NCBI RefSeq assembly: GCF_003852525.1
Contig: NZ_QAJL01000003.1
Span: 1,216,134 to 1,280,133 of the forward strand
Source: Pedobacter sp. KBW06
GTDB lineage: Bacteria > Bacteroidota > Bacteroidia > Sphingobacteriales > Sphingobacteriaceae
DNA: 64,000 nt
Direction: 5' to 3'
Every line of letters starts with the position of its first letter. Position 1 is the first letter of the stretch. Below, piece by piece: positions 60,246 through 64,000 of this stretch. The notes under the pieces were generated by a model that saw only the letters and a list, made by a program, of their open reading frames with translations, did no database searches and was not told where the DNA came from. Both the position numbers and the translations under genes were made by a program.

Positions 60246-60503
60246 ATGGCAAATTCATGGTATTCCTACCTGGGACAAGGTAAAGATCCACTTGTTCCTT
60301 CAAGTTATAGAAGAATTAACCCACAGTTCGTACCAACATGTACTGGTGGCTGCACAGTTTGCGCAATCTTCCTTCTAGGCGAAACAGCAACTACGCCTTC
60401 AACTGCATTCACAGCAAATATCTTAAATTACATCACCAACGGTCTAGCCTCGCAAACTGCACAGCCTGATTCGGATCCTTTTGTCCGTTTTAAAAATTGT
60501 TAA
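60246..60503 (+). CDS. Small Cys-containing cluster protein 9
   Basis: 85 residues: MANSWYSYLGQGKDPLVPSSYRRINPQFVPTC, core CTGGCTVCAIFLLGETATTPS, ILNYITNGLASQTAQP, and a shortened end DSDPFVRFKNC that replaces the usual FVYLK tail. The N-terminal third is almost identical to the tandem units while the rest differs, a pattern expected from partial gene conversion. Last member of the array. Function unknown. Confidence 0.87.
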   Translation: MANSWYSYLGQGKDPLVPSSYRRINPQFVPTCTGGCTVCAIFLLGETATTPSTAFTANILNYITNGLASQTAQPDSDPFVRFKNC

Positions 60504-60633
60504 CCTAAATGGCAATAATAAATCTCAGAAAGGATTACTTTTCCGGGGTTTGTTATTGCCTAAAAAAATACTTATAATTGACTGTAAAAGGAATTGAATC
60601 CAAAACATAGATCCCCATAATGGGTTTTCACAC

Positions 60634-61212
60634 ATGGCCTCCTACAGCTCATTTACAGATCTCGAACTCACCAATCTATTAAAGTCAGGCGATCACTCTG
60701 CCTTTCTTGAAATATACAGTCGTTTTCAGGGACTTTTATATATTTATGCCTGTAAAATTATAAGGGATGAAAATGAAGCTGAAGACATTGTACAAGAGGT
60801 CTTTCTTTATTTATGGGATAAAAGATCAACCATAATTTTAAAATCTTCTATTTCGTCTTATCTGTATAGCGCGGTACGCTTCAAGTTCTTCAATCTTTTA
60901 GACCGCAAAAAAATAAGAACAGATTATAAGGCATCATTCCAGCATTTTTTAGATCAGGGAGAATATGTGACCGACAATTATATTCGCGAAAAAGAATTCA
61001 GTCAGCTTATTGAGAAGGAAATTTCCGCTTTACCAGATAAAATGAGGGAGATATTTGAATTGAGCAGAAAGCAGCATTTAAGTCGAAAAGAAATCGCATC
61101 TCGGCTCAATTTATCAGAAAAAACTGTAAAAAACCAGATCAACAATGCCCTTAAAATTCTCCGCGGAAGGCTGGGGATTGTCGCTTTTTTACTCTTTCTT
61201 TTAAATAAGTAA
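60634..61212 (+). CDS. ECF sigma factor (FecI/RpoE-like)
   Basis: A 192-residue sigma-70 factor: region 2 (about 18-90: EIYSRFQGLLYIYACKII, EAEDIVQEVFLYLWDKR, SYLYSAVRFKFFNLLDRK) and region 4 (about 125-178: LSRKEIASRLNLSEKTVKNQI). A hydrophobic tail (GIVAFLLFLLNK) follows. It starts the sigma-FecR-SusC module at the right edge of the window. No evidence ties it to the small-protein cluster beyond adjacency; the dyad promoters are not upstream of it. Confidence 0.93.
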   Translation: MASYSSFTDLELTNLLKSGDHSAFLEIYSRFQGLLYIYACKIIRDENEAEDIVQEVFLYLWDKRSTIILKSSISSYLYSAVRFKFFNLLDRKKIRTDYKASFQHFLDQGEYVTDNYIREKEFSQLIEKEISALPDKMREIFELSRKQHLSRKEIASRLNLSEKTVKNQINNALKILRGRLGIVAFLLFLLNK

Positions 61213-61286
61213 TTTTTTTCATTTTCATCTGGGCCTTCGTGGGCTTTGAACTTACATAGAGTATATCATGTATTTTTAAAGTAAAG

Positions 61287-62429
61287 ATGACCAAGAAGCA
61301 TTTTGCTGAAGAACTTCTCAATAAATATATCCAGGGCTCCTGTTCGGAAGAAGAAAGAGCAATGGTGGAGAGTTGGCACCTGAAAGATTTGTCTGAGAGC
61401 AATAAAATTCCATCAAAAGAGACTATTCTTCTGGTTAGCCAGAGAATGAAGTATGCTTTATCCGCCCGTACAGGCAATACTCAACCCTTACAAAGGACAC
61501 AAAAGTTATGGTATCGGTTTGCCTATATTGCTTCAGCACTGTTTTTGATTTCATTGATGAGCTATCTATACATCAACAAATCAGTACATAGAGATCCTTT
61601 GACAGTAAACAGGAAATTGATCGATATCCTACCGGGAAGCAATAAAGCAATTTTGACAATTTCAGGAGGTAAGAAAATTTCTTTAGATGGCAATTCGAAT
61701 GCCTTGCTTGCAGGGGAGACCAATGTTAACGCTCTTAAATCAACGCATGGTATTTTAGTATATGAACCGCTCAAAGAAGAAAACAAAAACATATATATCC
61801 ATAAATTGGAAACCCCGAGGGGTGGCCATTATCAGGTAGACTTGCCTGATGGCACAAAAGTATGGCTGAATGCCGCTTCCAGTCTCACCTATCCTACTGT
61901 TTTCAAAGATAAAGAACGGAATATAACGCTTAGCGGTGAAGCCTACTTTGAAGTAGCAAAAGACAAAAACAAGCCGTTTAAGGTAAAAAGTGGCCAGCAG
62001 GTTATTGAAGTTTTAGGAACACATTTTAACATATTTGCTTATCCTGAAGAGGGGAAAATCCAAACCAGCCTTCTTGAAGGAAGTATAAAAGTGGTTAAAG
62101 GAGGCCAATCAAAACTCATCAGGCCAGGGCAATCAGCTACTACAGTTGATTCCACAACAGCCATCTCTATTGCCGAAGCAGATCTGGAAAAAAGTGTTGC
62201 CTGGAAAAATAATGAATTCATATTCAATGGAGAGAACCTGGAGAGTATCATGAAATCAATTTCCAGATGGTACAATATAGAAATTTTATACCGGGATAAA
62301 GCTGGCAAAACCAAATATTGGGGAGTCGTATCCCGAAATCAAAATCTGTCGGCAGTTTTAAAAATGTTACAGTCGACGGGGAAGGTTTCGTTCAAGCTAG
62401 AAGGAAGGAGGCTAATTGTTATGAATTAA
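61287..62429 (+). CDS. FecR-family anti-sigma factor
   Basis: A 380-residue single-pass membrane protein: N-terminal sigma-binding part (1 to about 70), membrane helix (about 77-94, FAYIASALFLISLMSYLY), periplasmic FecR domain (TPRGGHYQVDLPDGTKVWLNA, GEAYFEVAKDKNKPF, VLGTHFNIFAY, LLEGSIKV) and a C-terminal STN-like region (SVAWKNNEFIFN to GKVSFKLEGRRLIV). Homologous along its length to the FecR protein at 15935. It relays the signal from the SusC protein encoded next to the sigma factor 74 bp upstream. Confidence 0.93.
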   Translation: MTKKHFAEELLNKYIQGSCSEEERAMVESWHLKDLSESNKIPSKETILLVSQRMKYALSARTGNTQPLQRTQKLWYRFAYIASALFLISLMSYLYINKSVHRDPLTVNRKLIDILPGSNKAILTISGGKKISLDGNSNALLAGETNVNALKSTHGILVYEPLKEENKNIYIHKLETPRGGHYQVDLPDGTKVWLNAASSLTYPTVFKDKERNITLSGEAYFEVAKDKNKPFKVKSGQQVIEVLGTHFNIFAYPEEGKIQTSLLEGSIKVVKGGQSKLIRPGQSATTVDSTTAISIAEADLEKSVAWKNNEFIFNGENLESIMKSISRWYNIEILYRDKAGKTKYWGVVSRNQNLSAVLKMLQSTGKVSFKLEGRRLIVMN

Positions 62430-62460
62430 CTTTACTATTCAAAAAAATTTAAAGTAAAAA

Positions 62461-62498
62461 CCGGAAGTGTTTGCAGCACTCCCGGCATGATTTGATTT
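62461..62498 (+). terminator. Weak terminator-like hairpin after fecR
   Basis: CCGGAAGTG pairs imperfectly with CACTCCCGG and is followed at some distance by a T-run. It could lower transcription into the SusC gene. Confidence 0.4.
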
Positions 62499-62590
62499 TT
62501 TTCATCAAGCAAATTAACCTAATGAACCAGTGTTGTACTTGTTAAGCTCATAGACGGTAAGTACAACTCAAAAACAAACCAATCAAATGT

Positions 62591-64000
62591 ATGAAATTTT
62601 ATTCTAAAGTTTCATGCAGGCCTCCAGCCTGCATGAATAAATTTCTGTTCGTTATGAAACTTATCATTGTTTTATTGACTACAGTTTTTATACAGTTTAG
62701 TGTCGCAGCTGATGCTCAGAAAGTCACTTTATCAGCCAACAACTCCTCGCTCGAAAAAATCTTCAAGGAAATCAGGATACAAACAGGCTATGATTTCTTC
62801 TGTGACCTGGACTTACTTAAAAATGCAAAAAAAATTGACATCCATTTAAAAGATGTCAGTTTGGAAACGGCACTTATTTCCTGCCTTAAGGATCAGGAAC
62901 TCACTTATGTTATTGACCATAAGATCATAGTGATCACCAAAAAAAAACTCAAAGACATCTATCTGACCGGGAAGGTGGTTGACGAAAGCGGACAGCCGCT
63001 TCCCGGGGCAACGGTTACCATTAAAAGAACCGGAAAATCAGTGATTACCAGTACAACCGGCGCCTACAGTATAAGCGCCGGAGAAACGGATATCCTGATC
63101 GTGTCTTACATTGGATATAACAGCAAAGAGGTCAAAGTTTCCGATTCAAAACCAGGTATATCCTTTATCGTTACCCTGTCTTTAAATCCAAATAAACTAC
63201 AACAGGTAGAAATCGTAAGCACTGGTTATCAGGATTTACCTAAAGAACGTGCAACGGGCTCTTTTGAGGTGATTTCCAAAGAACAACTTCAACACAGCAC
63301 AAGTGGAAACCTTCTGAGACGGCTGGAAGGTATTGCGACCAGTATGGATTTCAGCAACAACCAATTTCCAACACTAACACTTGGTCAGCCCCGCCGGCCC
63401 GCCCTTTCCGGGTTAACGATTCGGGGGAAAAATACCTTAACCCGGGGGCTTGTTCAGGATCCATTTTCTCTCAGTGGAAATGTGCTGATCGTAATTGATG
63501 GAATTGCCACTCCTTATTCAATCGATGATATCAATCCAAATGACGTGGAAAGCATTAACATCTTAAAGGACGCTGCTGCTTCCTCCATTTGGGGTTCCAG
63601 AGCATCAAATGGGGTGATTGTCATTAAAACTAAGAAAGGAATGTTCAATAGTCCTACCTCTGTCTCTTTTAGCAGTAATTTGAGTATCACAGATAAACTG
63701 GATCTGTTTTACAAAAAACGCATGAGCATCTCAGAGTATATTGATGCACAGGTACTCCTTTACAATAAGATGTATGAGGACAATGGTGAAGTCCCTGTAG
63801 AAGATCCAAATCTGATTCAACCTCAACAAAGAATGTCTCCCGTTGCCGAAATTATGAACGACCTTAAAATGGGAAGAATCGATCAGACCGAGGCAGATGC
63901 AAAACTAAATGCTTTGCGTGGTAACGACATCCGGAGGGACTATGAAAAATATCTGCTTCGTAAACCCATCACACAGAATTATACTTTGGGAATCAGTGGA
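62591..64000 (+). CDS. SusC-family TonB-dependent transporter with STN domain (partial, runs off window)
   Basis: 470 codons are present, no stop before the window end. The start at 62591 gives the long N-terminus usual for Pedobacter-type SusC proteins (MKFYSKV..), with an alternative ATG at 62654 at the signal peptide itself. Order: signal peptide (about 22-43, ending ADAQ), STN domain (about 44-115), carboxypeptidase-regulatory domain (about 125-205, LTGKVVDESGQPLPGATVTI), TonB-box/plug with the SusC marks VLIVIDGIATPYS and LKDAAASSIWGSRASNGVIVI, then the start of the barrel. The plug has an insert LGQPRRPALSGLTIRGKNTL with an intact IRG motif. Confidence 0.93.
   Translation, partial: MKFYSKVSCRPPACMNKFLFVMKLIIVLLTTVFIQFSVAADAQKVTLSANNSSLEKIFKEIRIQTGYDFFCDLDLLKNAKKIDIHLKDVSLETALISCLKDQELTYVIDHKIIVITKKKLKDIYLTGKVVDESGQPLPGATVTIKRTGKSVITSTTGAYSISAGETDILIVSYIGYNSKEVKVSDSKPGISFIVTLSLNPNKLQQVEIVSTGYQDLPKERATGSFEVISKEQLQHSTSGNLLRRLEGIATSMDFSNNQFPTLTLGQPRRPALSGLTIRGKNTLTRGLVQDPFSLSGNVLIVIDGIATPYSIDDINPNDVESINILKDAAASSIWGSRASNGVIVIKTKKGMFNSPTSVSFSSNLSITDKLDLFYKKRMSISEYIDAQVLLYNKMYEDNGEVPVEDPNLIQPQQRMSPVAEIMNDLKMGRIDQTEADAKLNALRGNDIRRDYEKYLLRKPITQNYTLGISG

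Noticed and set aside
57291..60503. CRISPR array or diversity-generating retroelement
   Set aside because: Repeat units are 369 bp or irregular and coding, with no spacers; there is no reverse transcriptase or template repeat in the window.
54431..60503. Lanthipeptide or double-glycine-leader bacteriocin precursors
   Set aside because: No GG/GA leader cleavage site, no LanM/LanB, grasp or peptidase-exporter gene, and the conserved part is the N-terminus, not a leader/core split.
60511..60560. GGCAATAA..TTATTGCC hairpin after small protein 9 as terminator
   Set aside because: The loop is over 30 bases and an A-run, not a T-run, follows on the transcribed strand.

Overview
The window looks like a chromosome segment of a Bacteroidota bacterium of the family Sphingobacteriaceae, most likely Pedobacter or a close relative. 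The reasons are three SusC-type TonB transporters (two with SusD partners, two with an adjacent ECF sigma/FecR pair), TAnnTTTG-type -7 promoter elements, little Shine-Dalgarno sequence, the DUF3822-rsmD-coaD gene order, and the fasciclin plus DUF5007 lipoproteins behind a SusCD pair. The genus is inference from gene content only.

Layout. 0-9 kb: a glycan-uptake locus on the minus strand (Na+ symporter, GH130 mannosyl-glucose phosphorylase, SusC, SusD) with a divergent AraC regulator. 9-18 kb: a second locus on the minus strand (ECF sigma, FecR, SusC with STN domain, SusD, fasciclin lipoprotein, DUF5007 lipoprotein) ending in a strong terminator. 18-31 kb: housekeeping and small metabolic genes (Dda-like helicase, rsmD, coaD, Nudix, pyrE, EEP nuclease, MFS, clpB). 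30-41 kb: three paralogous outer-membrane barrels, a GT/GT4/GH130 glycan block and a secreted C1 peptidase. 41-49 kb: S9 peptidase, twin polysaccharide-deacetylase lipoproteins, GreA-like, nitroreductase and ABC-F genes, and a GT10-like transferase.

49.7-60.5 kb is the unusual part. Seven short family-2 glycosyltransferase (GT2) paralogues, a methyltransferase and nine members of a small Trp/Tyr- and Cys-containing protein family (about 85-104 residues) lie together. Five transcription units in this stretch share one promoter design: a 14-bp dyad, GGGnCATWTGnCCC, followed after exactly 23 bp by a TAAWTTNR -7 element, which puts the dyad near -42. Seven of the small genes have an ~84-nt conserved leader directly before the start codon. 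It has a 5' helix that covaries in one copy and a UGCUUUU/AAAAGCA hairpin near the AUG. An eighth leader is an orphan. Three of the small genes form a 369-bp tandem repeat. Two family members sit inside GT2 operons, which suggests that the small proteins are substrates or partners of the glycosyltransferases. I recognise no described system of this kind.

60.6-64 kb: another ECF sigma/FecR/SusC module begins; its SusC runs off the window end.
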